Both the position numbers and the translations under genes were made by a program. DNA of 64,000 nucleotides from Fredinandcohnia onubensis. GTDB lineage: Bacteria > Bacillota > Bacilli > Bacillales > Bacillaceae_L. Where the stretch lies: NCBI RefSeq assembly GCF_031181385.1, contig NZ_JAPSKV010000002.1, positions 248,001 to 312,000 on the forward strand, in the 5' to 3' direction. The notes below the pieces were generated by a model. It was given only the letters and a program-made list of their open reading frames with translations. It ran no database searches and was not told the DNA's origin. The stretch's first letter is position 1, and the number at the start of each line of letters is the position of its first letter. Below are positions 38,078-46,381 of the stretch, piece after piece.

Positions 38078-39502
38078 CTATCGAGCAACTTCTTTTGATC
38101 TATCATCCCATTCAAAAAATACTGTGGAACCGTCACCTTTGTTACCAAGTAGACCACTTTGTCCGGCTCCATAGACAGGTTCTTTTGTACCGTCCACTTC
38201 TGGATTAGTATATGTTGTAAACCATGCCTCTAAGTTTTTCTTCATGGATTTAATAATATCATGCATGTCAGGATTTTCAAATAAATTCTCTTCTTCATTT
38301 GGATCATCCTTTAGATTATATAATTCGTGTGGACCATAAGGATAACGATGTATATATTTCCATTCTTTGGTTCTTATCATTCGTACTGGTCCATATTCAT
38401 CAAAGATTACAATATTCTCCCTATGCTCCGTATCTGCTTTCGCCTCATTTAGATAACCTAAGAAACTCCTACCAGGAAGATTGCCAATTTCACTATACTT
38501 AATTCCTACATATTCTAACAAAGTTGGCATAAAATCATATCCACTTACTAATTCATCACAAACAATTCCTTCTGGTAGTTGGCCAGGATGGTTAAGTATA
38601 GCTGGTACTTTAATGGACGTATCAAACATATTTTGCGGGAATGTGCCATTACCTTTCCCCCAAATTCCATGGTGCCCAAAGTTAAATCCATTATCCCCCA
38701 GAAAACACACAAGTGTATTTTCTCTTATCCCAAGCTCATCTAATTTGTCTAGAATTCTTCCAATATTACTGTCCATTGCCGTGATAGAAGCAAGGTAACC
38801 ACGGAGATTTTCAAAATGATTATTATCATATTCCGTTGTACTCCATGGATGCCTTTCATTTTTAGGAAAATAATCTAAAATTCTCTCATCATACAAATCC
38901 AAATATTCTTGTGGATGTTGATTTATCCACGGGCTGTGTGGAGCCGTATAGTGCACACTTAAGTAAAAAGGATTAGGTCGTAAAGCTTGTTTCTCTATAA
39001 AAGCAATGCTATCGTCGGTGATTAAATCAGTTAAATAACCAGATTCCTGAACCTCTTTTCCATCCCTAATCATGATTGGGTCATTGTAAGGTCCTCCCCC
39101 ATATGGAAGCACATACCAATGCGAGAAGCTTTTCTGTAATGAGCTACTATTTCCTAAGTGCCATTTTCCACTAATACCACATGTGTAATTATTTTCTGCT
39201 AAAATATCCGTATAACCAACATGTTCATTCAAATACTCTAATCTTTCTTCTGTATTAGATTCTGGTCTAATCCAATCATGAACTCCATGTTGGGATGGAA
39301 TTTTTCCTGTTAATAAAGAAGCTCTTGCTGGCGAACAAACAGGAGATGCACAAAAGAAATTACTAAAAAGGACACCAGTTTGAGCGAGACGATCCAAGTT
39401 TGGAGTTTTAATAAGTGGATTCCCAGTGCATCCGAGTGCCCATTCACCTTGGTCATCAGAAAGTATAAACACAATATTTGGAAGTTCTTTGCCTTTCTCC
39501 AA
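38078..39502 (-). CDS. Cytoplasmic Cys-type sulfatase S3
   Basis: The 474-residue product has CSPAR at Cys56, N-terminal ligands SDDQGEWALGC and a C-terminal LGDNGFNFGHHG, where Ser of the usual SDxG is replaced by Gly. No signal peptide precedes NIVFILSDD. The start is TTG with GGGAG 8 bases upstream. It lies between the two permeases of the first CUT1 transporter and the GntR gene, all in one direction, so it is expected to be induced with sugar uptake. The sulfated position is not assigned. Confidence 0.88.
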   Translation of the reverse strand: MEKGKELPNIVFILSDDQGEWALGCTGNPLIKTPNLDRLAQTGVLFSNFFCASPVCSPARASLLTGKIPSQHGVHDWIRPESNTEERLEYLNEHVGYTDILAENNYTCGISGKWHLGNSSSLQKSFSHWYVLPYGGGPYNDPIMIRDGKEVQESGYLTDLITDDSIAFIEKQALRPNPFYLSVHYTAPHSPWINQHPQEYLDLYDERILDYFPKNERHPWSTTEYDNNHFENLRGYLASITAMDSNIGRILDKLDELGIRENTLVCFLGDNGFNFGHHGIWGKGNGTFPQNMFDTSIKVPAILNHPGQLPEGIVCDELVSGYDFMPTLLEYVGIKYSEIGNLPGRSFLGYLNEAKADTEHRENIVIFDEYGPVRMIRTKEWKYIHRYPYGPHELYNLKDDPNEEENLFENPDMHDIIKSMKKNLEAWFTTYTNPEVDGTKEPVYGAGQSGLLGNKGDGSTVFFEWDDRSKEVAR

Positions 39503-39529
39503 TTCAAACTCTCCCTTAATTCATTAATT

Positions 39530-40366
39530 TTATTTCCCGGATCCTGCAGTCATACCTTCAATAATTCTACCTGATAACCATAAATAGATTAGTAAAATAG
39601 GAATAATTACAATAACTACACCCGCATACAAGCTTGACCAATTCGAATTGTACTCCATCGTTTGATAAAACTTATATAAACCAACGGATAGAGTGAGCTT
39701 TTCACCTGAGTTTAAGAAGGTATAGGCAAACAGGAACTCATTCCATAATCCTACCCCATTAATAATTAATACAGTAATAATTCCTGGCCTAGCCATTGGT
39801 AAAATGATTTTCCAAAATGTTCGATTGGGACTTGCACCTTCCAAAGCAGCAGCTTCTTCTACTTCTAAGGATATGGTACTAAAGAATCCAGTTAGAATAA
39901 ATATTGTAATTGGCATCGAATACGCAATGTAAACAATAATTAATCCAATTAAAGAATCGATAAACCCTAGTTTGATTAAAAGCAAATAAAGTGGAATTAA
40001 TACTGCTTGGTGTGGAATTGCAATTCCAATAATGAAAGAAGTTGTAATCAACCCTCTCCCCCTGAACTTAGTTCGTGATAATACGTACGCCGCTGGGGCC
40101 GATACTGCTACCAAACCAATTAATGATACGATAACAACTATTACGGAGTTAATAAAATAAGCAAATAAATTTGAATTTATCCAAGCAAATATATAATTTC
40201 CCCATTGTAATGATTCAGGCATTGCCCAGAAATTACTTAATAATTCTTGGTCTGTTTTCAATGAAGAAAGTAATACCCATGCAAATATTAATAATATAAA
40301 GATTGCCCAAAAGTATAGAAATCCTTTCGATATAATTGAGGCACTCTTATAAAGAACATTCTTCAA
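39530..40366 (-). CDS. CUT1 ABC permease, MalG type (system 1)
   Basis: The 278-residue product has six membrane segments and the EAA loop EEAAALEGASPNRTFWKIILP of MalG-like permeases. The start is TTG with GGGGGG 6 bases upstream. It lies 15 bases after the MalF-type gene and forms the inner-membrane pore with it. No ATPase gene is present, so a shared MsmX-like ATPase encoded elsewhere is expected. Confidence 0.92.
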   Translation of the reverse strand: MKNVLYKSASIISKGFLYFWAIFILLIFAWVLLSSLKTDQELLSNFWAMPESLQWGNYIFAWINSNLFAYFINSVIVVIVSLIGLVAVSAPAAYVLSRTKFRGRGLITTSFIIGIAIPHQAVLIPLYLLLIKLGFIDSLIGLIIVYIAYSMPITIFILTGFFSTISLEVEEAAALEGASPNRTFWKIILPMARPGIITVLIINGVGLWNEFLFAYTFLNSGEKLTLSVGLYKFYQTMEYNSNWSSLYAGVVIVIIPILLIYLWLSGRIIEGMTAGSGK

Positions 40367-40381
40367 TTTTTTCCCCCCTTA

Positions 40382-41260
40382 TCATAGCTCATAAACATCG
40401 CGATCAAATAACTTCCTAAAAACGGCGATTATTACTGTAACAATCACAATCATAGAGACAGCAATTGCACTTGCATAACCAATCTGATAAATAGCTTCTC
40501 TAGATCCGAAACCTAAAATGAATTGATACAGAGCAATATTCCAAATGTTTTGAGGAGGAGTTGGCCCCCCAAATGCATATAGGAAGTCGAAGATACGCAT
40601 ACCGTTAATGGTCCACAATACGATTGCAATAGAGAGAACATCCCAAATTAATGGTAGAGTAATTTTAAAGAAAATAGTAAACGTATTTGCTCCATCTAAT
40701 TTGGCAGATTCATAGATTGTGACAGGTATCTTATCAGCTCCAGATAGAAGAATGACTGCATACAGCCCAACACTAGACCAAACAACCCCTACTATGGCAG
40801 ACCAAATAATATTATCTGGTGCAGTCCAATTTACTGGATCTATACCTATAAAGGATAAAAGAGAGTTAAATAAACCTACATCATATCTGTATAAATAGTT
40901 CCAAATAATTGCCACCGCAACAGGTGCAATTATATTCGGGAAAAAGAAGATTGCACGTACAAGTTTCTTCCCTTTCATTCCTTGGCTCATCATGGCCGTA
41001 TAGATGAATGCTATCAGGAAGATAATGACCCCACCTACCAATACGATTAATAAAGTATTTTTAAAAGTCATCCAATAAATTTTATCCGTTAACATATCCG
41101 TGTAGTTTGTAATACCAATAAATTTCATATCATCTAAGAAATTGGTCCACTCATTTAGACTAATATAAAACCCTTGGAAGGCAGGATATACGAAAAATAA
41201 TAGGTATAAGATAACAGCTGGAAGAAGGTATGGAATTATAAGTTTATTTCTGTTTATCAA
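40382..41260 (-). CDS. CUT1 ABC permease, MalF type (system 1)
   Basis: The product has about 292 residues from TTG 41260 (MINRNKLIIPYLLPA), which has AAGGAGG 8 bases upstream; the longer in-frame frame to 41293 starts inside an intercistronic hairpin. Six membrane segments and the loop ESAKLDGANTFTIFFKITLP are visible. With its MalG-type partner and the lipoprotein at 41321 it imports an oligosaccharide, probably unsaturated sulfated disaccharide. Confidence 0.9.
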   Translation of the reverse strand: MINRNKLIIPYLLPAVILYLLFFVYPAFQGFYISLNEWTNFLDDMKFIGITNYTDMLTDKIYWMTFKNTLLIVLVGGVIIFLIAFIYTAMMSQGMKGKKLVRAIFFFPNIIAPVAVAIIWNYLYRYDVGLFNSLLSFIGIDPVNWTAPDNIIWSAIVGVVWSSVGLYAVILLSGADKIPVTIYESAKLDGANTFTIFFKITLPLIWDVLSIAIVLWTINGMRIFDFLYAFGGPTPPQNIWNIALYQFILGFGSREAIYQIGYASAIAVSMIVIVTVIIAVFRKLFDRDVYEL

Positions 41261-41280
41261 CCTAAGGACCTCCTTATGTA

Positions 41281-41307
41281 GGCACCCTTCCAAATCGAAA
41301 GGGTGCT
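41281..41307 (-). terminator. Intercistronic hairpin after binding-protein gene (system 1)
   Basis: GCACCCTT (41282) pairs with AAGGGTGC (41299) around a 9-base loop, with no U-tract. Such stems after binding-protein genes usually raise their mRNA level relative to the permeases. Confidence 0.6.
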
Positions 41308-41320
41308 ATATTACTAGTTT

Positions 41321-42613
41321 TTATTTTTTATAAAAATCAATAGTTGCTTGTTTGATTTCTTTTATAAATTCTTCAGCTGTTAAGTCACCAAATAATAGCT
41401 TATCATGTGTTGGTAAGAATACTGTGGACCACCATTCTGGATAATCTCCACGAACACCATCATAAATTTTGTGTACCTCTGTAGAATCATTAAAGTGGTT
41501 TCGTAATGACTGTAATGTTTCAGGAGCTTCTATATCTGATCTTGTGCTCATATTTCCAATTTTGTCGACAATTTGCTGATGATAGACTTTTTGCATACCA
41601 AAAGCAATAAAGTCCTCTACAACCTCTACATTTGCACCTTTTGGAGCAGCCCATCCGATTAATTCATATTCCACATCTGTATAGCTTCCCTTTCCACCTA
41701 CCACTTCAGGAAAAGGAAAAATATCGTAACTAAATTCATCAGTGGCATAATTTCCTGTTTCCTGAGGTATCCAAGTCCCGTTAAGAATCATAGCAGCGTC
41801 ACCTTGTGCCCATTGAGTTTGACCAGTAGGGAATTGGCTACCTTCATATCCTTCTTTAAAAAAGCCCGCATCGACTAGTTCTTGTTCTTTTTTTGCAACC
41901 TCTAAAAATCCAGGGTTATCCCATGCTTTTCCTGTTGTATCACCAGCTGCTTCATGAAATGCACCTGAACCATTGATTCTTGTATTTAACCAGTAGAAAT
42001 AGTAAGCATTATAAAAACCAATACTACCATCTTGAGCAAGTGGAGCAATTCCTGCATCTTTAAACGTTCTTGCTACTTCAATAAATTCATCCCAAGTTTT
42101 TGGAGCTGAAACATTATATTTTTCAAACATATTCTTATCATAGAAAAAACCAGAAGAAATTAACTGATATGGGATAAAATACAGTTTTTCACCGTCCTTA
42201 TATAAATCAAGCACTCCATCTAAAAATACATCACGAACCGCCAGATCTTCATTTGTTATATTTTTTTCTAAAACACCATCTAAAGGTTCTACATTCTCCC
42301 CAAGTGCGCCAATTATTTCAGATGGATTTTTATCAATAATATCTGGACCATTTCCTGACAAAATTGCATTTCTTACTTTTTGTAGTACTTGTCTTCCCAT
42401 CCATTCCACTTCAATCTTTACATCAGGATTAACTTTTTCGTAATCTGTAATGATTTGTTGCATAACTTGTTGCTGAGGTTCCCCCTCATTCCAATTCGAC
42501 CAATATGTAAGCGTTGTCTTTTTGTCGCCACCTGAGGATGATTCACTACCACATGCCGCTAGAAATAGAAAAAGGCTAATTAAGAAAACGGTAAACAAAA
42601 ACTTTTTTATCAT
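41321..42613 (-). CDS. CUT1 sugar-binding lipoprotein (system 1)
   Basis: The 430-residue product has a lipoprotein signal (FLFLAACGS, Cys at 21), a Ser/Gly linker and an extracellular solute-binding domain of family 1 (TLTYWSNWNEG, DFIAFGM). It is the first gene of the operon and has AAGGGGG upstream of its ATG. The operator-containing promoter at 42782 drives it, with an untranslated leader of about 165 bases. Ligand is inferred to be a glycosaminoglycan fragment from the neighbouring sulfatases. Confidence 0.9.
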   Translation of the reverse strand: MIKKFLFTVFLISLFLFLAACGSESSSGGDKKTTLTYWSNWNEGEPQQQVMQQIITDYEKVNPDVKIEVEWMGRQVLQKVRNAILSGNGPDIIDKNPSEIIGALGENVEPLDGVLEKNITNEDLAVRDVFLDGVLDLYKDGEKLYFIPYQLISSGFFYDKNMFEKYNVSAPKTWDEFIEVARTFKDAGIAPLAQDGSIGFYNAYYFYWLNTRINGSGAFHEAAGDTTGKAWDNPGFLEVAKKEQELVDAGFFKEGYEGSQFPTGQTQWAQGDAAMILNGTWIPQETGNYATDEFSYDIFPFPEVVGGKGSYTDVEYELIGWAAPKGANVEVVEDFIAFGMQKVYHQQIVDKIGNMSTRSDIEAPETLQSLRNHFNDSTEVHKIYDGVRGDYPEWWSTVFLPTHDKLLFGDLTAEEFIKEIKQATIDFYKK

Positions 42614-42781
42614 CTTTTATCCCCCTTGTAAATTTGTAATTTATTTATTTCTCCATTAGTAAAACCTTTATAACCGTCCTTTACAAATTTGGTAGCCACC
42701 ACCTTTTAAATTTCCAATCTCGAAACAAAAAATCAAAATTATCAGACACTTAACAACAATCAAAATAATTTTGTTTTTTAT

Positions 42782-42819
42782 ATGATACCATCGTCGGATT
42801 GTTGGGTCAACCCTAACAA
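42782..42819 (-). promoter_or_regulatory. Promoter of transporter operon with inverted-repeat operator
   Basis: On the minus strand TTGACC (42810-42805) and TATCAT (42787-42782) are 17 bases apart. The -35 box lies inside an interrupted palindrome, TTGTTAGGGT then TG then ACCCAACAA (42819-42799). The right arm ACCCAACAATC recurs at the GalNAc operon promoter. A repressor bound here would block the -35 box. The remaining leader to 42614 holds only AT-rich sequence with a small CAAAAT palindrome. Confidence 0.7.
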
Positions 42820-42820
42820 T

Positions 42821-42864
42821 AAAAAAAGTTAAGTATGTTGATATTTAAAAACACTACTTAACTT
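42821..42864 (-). terminator. Intrinsic terminator after yesL-like gene
   Basis: On the minus strand AAGTTAAGTA pairs with TACTTAACTT around a 20-base loop, followed by a run of U. It ends the lyase-sulfatase-GH88-YesL transcript, directly before the next promoter. Confidence 0.85.
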
Positions 42865-42964
42865 TCTTGCGTCCAAAATTTATTTAAATCTTACTTTCGT
42901 ATAAGTTTTTCGTAAAAACTACACTCCTCACTAATTAAACATTGATTCATCTGTTATTAGATTA

Positions 42965-43567
42965 TTAGATAATTTCTTCCGTTATCTTTTTATTGAAAGT
43001 ACAATCCACAACACTATAAATGAAATATGCCGCCAAACTAAAAATTAACATCGTAGCTCCTGCGAAATAATAGATTACAACTGCACCGACAAATAAAATC
43101 AATAGCATCAAAAATGAATAATGTAAATTACTAATCGATAATATAAGCGCATTTCGAATTACTTGAATCCAAGTCACTTTGTATTGAACCATGACTGGGA
43201 ATATATACAGAGTGATAAAGATAAACTGGATTAAGACCAGAAAATAAACTGCGAATAACACATATTTCACATTTGATGGAATTTGATTCGTAAAATTAAA
43301 GTTAATAATAAAAAGAAAGGCGATAAATAACCAGATTAACTCGAGCACGATTCCCTGTTTTACATTTTCTTTGAAGAAGCGGAAAAAGGAAGGGAATATT
43401 TTGTTATCGCCTTCTCTTTTCCACTTACGAATCACACCAAACATAGCAGCTGTTGCTGGGAAAATCGTGATAATGGGAATACACATGAGAATCCAAATTA
43501 AATTTAATAAGAAGGTATTCATGATAAAATCCATCGCCCTATATAATTTACTGTCGTATATTCCCAT
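42965..43567 (-). CDS. YesL/DUF624 family membrane protein
   Basis: The 200-residue product has about five to six hydrophobic segments and the DUF624 pattern near the N-terminus (LYRAMDFIMNTFLLNLIWIL then PATAAMFGVIRKW). YesL-type proteins are found in polysaccharide-use clusters of Bacillaceae, next to ABC transporters and GH88/GH105 enzymes; their role is unknown. It lies 58 bases after the GH88 gene and before a terminator. Confidence 0.85.
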   Translation of the reverse strand: MGIYDSKLYRAMDFIMNTFLLNLIWILMCIPIITIFPATAAMFGVIRKWKREGDNKIFPSFFRFFKENVKQGIVLELIWLFIAFLFIINFNFTNQIPSNVKYVLFAVYFLVLIQFIFITLYIFPVMVQYKVTWIQVIRNALILSISNLHYSFLMLLILFVGAVVIYYFAGATMLIFSLAAYFIYSVVDCTFNKKITEEII

Positions 43568-43625
43568 ATCCTTCTTCTCCTTTTCTATATGTTGTCGGCA
43601 TTTTATTTAATAAACTAATTTATTC

Positions 43626-44825
43626 TTACCAGTACTTTTTCCAGTCTTTCGCTAAACGAATGAGGGCTTCGAAATAGTAATAATCTCCCCAAATACAGCT
43701 TTCATCGATTCCACGGCCGCCTCCTTTATAATAGACCGCGTGTTTTAAGATTCCATTTGCTTCACTGTCAATTTCAGTTCGATAATTTTCATAGAGTGAT
43801 TCAACCATCAATAACGCTGCATTTTCATATAATTTCTTTTCTTCATCGGTTAGTGGTAAATACTTTGTTAATTCAAGTAATCCACACACTGTTATAGCTG
43901 CAGCAGAACTATCTCTTTCTTCTTCACCCTCAGTAAAGATCAAATCCCAATAGCAAATGTAGTCTTCTGGGATTCTATTTAAATAGTAGTTTGTTAGTTT
44001 TTTGGTTAGTTCAATTAAACTCCAATCATTTGTATAGGAGTAACTTAAAGGAAAACCATAAATCCCCCATGCTTGGCCACGAGCCCAACAAGAATCATCT
44101 GAATAGCCTTGTCTTGTATTCCCATACAACGGTTCACCAGTTTCTGGATCCATATAATAAGTATGGAATGTTGATGCATCTTCCCTCACAATATATTTAG
44201 CTGCTTGTTTGACATGTGTTTCAGCAATCTGATGATATTTTTTATCACCAGTAACTTCTGATGCCCAATAGAGTAACGGTAGATTCATATTGCAATCAAT
44301 TATCATTCTGCCACGCTCTGCAGGATCATTTAGATTTCCCCATGCTTGGATAATACCCGCTTTATCGTAATATCTAGTGATTAATAGGTCAGCCGCTTTA
44401 ATGGCTGTTTCTTTTGCCTTTTCATTCCCCGTCAATTGATAAGCATTTACACATGACAGCGAATATAGAAATCCTAAATCATGATGGTCAACTTCAATTC
44501 GCTTTTCTAAACGTTTAACAAAGCTATCGAGCTGTTTTTCTGCAACTTTTCGATACTTCTCTTCACCAGTCCATTCATAAGCTAGCCAAAGCATTCCAGT
44601 CCAGAAGCTTGTCGTCCACTCTACATTTTTAATTGGTTTATAAACCAGATTTTCACTATTTGAATCTGGGAAAAAATCCGTAAACACATCTAAACTTTGA
44701 TCAATTTTTGCTAATACGTGGTCAATTGCTTTTTCAACGAATGCTCTGTTTACGTGAGATTTCTGTTCAAATCTTTTTTTATTTATAATTTTTTCCATAT
44801 TTATGTCGTTTACAATTACAGTCAT
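43626..44825 (-). CDS. GH88 unsaturated glucuronyl hydrolase
   Basis: The 399-residue product has the alpha/alpha-barrel family 88 motifs: WTGMLWLAYE, DHHDLGFLYSLS with a catalytic Asp near 116, IIDCNMNLPLLYWA with the second Asp near 177, and DDSCWARGQAWGIYGF. It hydrates the double bond of the unsaturated uronic acid made by the lyase and so releases the neighbouring amino sugar. There is no signal peptide, so it is cytoplasmic. Its ATG overlaps the sulfatase stop in an ATGA junction; a Met ten codons later is an alternative start. Confidence 0.93.
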   Translation of the reverse strand: MTVIVNDINMEKIINKKRFEQKSHVNRAFVEKAIDHVLAKIDQSLDVFTDFFPDSNSENLVYKPIKNVEWTTSFWTGMLWLAYEWTGEEKYRKVAEKQLDSFVKRLEKRIEVDHHDLGFLYSLSCVNAYQLTGNEKAKETAIKAADLLITRYYDKAGIIQAWGNLNDPAERGRMIIDCNMNLPLLYWASEVTGDKKYHQIAETHVKQAAKYIVREDASTFHTYYMDPETGEPLYGNTRQGYSDDSCWARGQAWGIYGFPLSYSYTNDWSLIELTKKLTNYYLNRIPEDYICYWDLIFTEGEEERDSSAAAITVCGLLELTKYLPLTDEEKKLYENAALLMVESLYENYRTEIDSEANGILKHAVYYKGGGRGIDESCIWGDYYYFEALIRLAKDWKKYW

Positions 44826-46264
44826 TGTTCTACCGCCTTTTTCGTATGATGTAGTAAAAATGGATCGTTAATTTCTTTTACCCAGTCACATAACTTCCCC
44901 TCTAAATTAGATACGATTGGGTGTTTGCCTGGCTCCTGAATTACTTCAGGGTGTTGTTGAAATTGATCCTCCATTAACTTATAAAACAGCCGAATTTGTA
45001 CTTCTTCTGGAGAATATCCATTGTGAATCACATACAAATATTCTTTCGTCCTTATTGCGCGCCACCCATAGGAGAGATTACTTACTCCTGCTTCTTGGAA
45101 TTGCTCCAAGGCTTCTTTTCTTCCAGGATAGCAGCTAATATACGCATATTCCGGGCCTTCATTCGTTTGCTTAATAATAAAATTAGATAAATCTGTTCCC
45201 TCAACCGAATCTGGTGTAGTCAAATTCATTAAAGATAAAATCGTTGGCATGATATCAACAGTATTTAGCAACACATCTGATTTTGCCTTTGGGATTTTAT
45301 TTGGCCAGCGGATGATAAACGGTACTCCGATTGATTCTTCATACCATACATGCTTCGCCATAAGACCATGTGAACCCATCATCTCTCCATGATCGGACGT
45401 AAGCACAACAATGGTATTTTCATCTAAGTTTTTCTGTTTTAATAGTTCTAGAATTCTACCAAACTGCTCATCTATTCCAGTAATAGCAGCAAAATAATTT
45501 AGTTGATTTTCCTTTAAATTCTCTTCTCCACCATCTATATGTTCTCCCGTATGCACCAATAGTGGATCACGAATCTCTACATTCTCCCGAAACTTAAGGT
45601 CCATCCCTTCATATATTTTTCGGTATTTATCCGGAACTTGGTCAAATGGGCTGTGTGGAGGATTCCATGAAACAAAAAGTGCAAAAGCTTTCTCTTGATC
45701 CCGTTTTTCAATAAACTCAATCGCTTTATCTGTTTCATGTTCAACGGACCATTGTTGGACTTTTATCTTTTCCGGACTATCTCCCCAGTAATGAGGAGCT
45801 AAGTGGTCGTCCCACGCCCCGTATGAGTACCAATGCTGAAATCCATGGCGCTTTGGACCTGGTGGGGTGTACGCGTCCCACCCTTTAGCACCTGAAGCAG
45901 GACTATCAGACACATTTAGTTCAGGTAAGTCTAAATGCCATTTTCCGATATAACAGGTTTCGTAACCTGAATCTGCTAGCACATCACTTATACAAGTTTC
46001 TTCTGGTTGTAGCATGACATCTGCACCGACTTTACAGTTTGTATATACTCCCGTGCTAATCGGGTATTTTCCAGTAAGCAAAGAAGATCGGTGAGGCGAG
46101 CATAATGGAGAAACAGTCAATGCATTTGAAAAAACGGTACCTTCATTGGAAAAAGCATCTATATTTGGTGTGATTACTTGATCCTCCTCTTCATAACCCA
46201 CCGCCTGTCTTCTCCATTGATCTGCAAAAATATACACTAGGTTAGGTCTATTGTTGCTCTCCAT
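44822..46264 (-). CDS. Cytoplasmic Cys-type sulfatase S4
   Basis: The product has about 480 residues with CSPHR at Cys55, N-terminal ADQW (Gln in place of the second Asp) and TSDHGEMMGSHG near 310. No signal peptide precedes RPNLVYIFADQ. I chose ATG at 46264, which has GGAGAG 8 bases upstream; a GTG three codons earlier overlaps it. Translational coupling to the GH88 hydrolase (4-base overlap) suggests the two act on the same imported disaccharide. Position of the sulfate is not assigned. Confidence 0.88.
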   Translation of the reverse strand: MESNNRPNLVYIFADQWRRQAVGYEEEDQVITPNIDAFSNEGTVFSNALTVSPLCSPHRSSLLTGKYPISTGVYTNCKVGADVMLQPEETCISDVLADSGYETCYIGKWHLDLPELNVSDSPASGAKGWDAYTPPGPKRHGFQHWYSYGAWDDHLAPHYWGDSPEKIKVQQWSVEHETDKAIEFIEKRDQEKAFALFVSWNPPHSPFDQVPDKYRKIYEGMDLKFRENVEIRDPLLVHTGEHIDGGEENLKENQLNYFAAITGIDEQFGRILELLKQKNLDENTIVVLTSDHGEMMGSHGLMAKHVWYEESIGVPFIIRWPNKIPKAKSDVLLNTVDIMPTILSLMNLTTPDSVEGTDLSNFIIKQTNEGPEYAYISCYPGRKEALEQFQEAGVSNLSYGWRAIRTKEYLYVIHNGYSPEEVQIRLFYKLMEDQFQQHPEVIQEPGKHPIVSNLEGKLCDWVKEINDPFLLHHTKKAVEQ

Positions 46265-46336
46265 ATAACTCACTCTCCATCATGTGTTTTTCCATTTATT
46301 TGTCTAGTTTTGAACTATATTATATTTCTTATCTTC

Positions 46337-46369
46337 ACTCATCCCCACTTATTGAAGTGGGGGACGAGT
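46337..46369 (-). terminator. Strong intercistronic hairpin between lyase and sulfatase S4
   Basis: On the minus strand ACTCGTCCCCCACTT pairs with AAGTGGGGATGAGT around a five-base loop. No U-tract follows, so processing or mRNA protection is more likely than full termination. Confidence 0.6.
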
Positions 46370-46381
46370 GGCAAATAAAAG

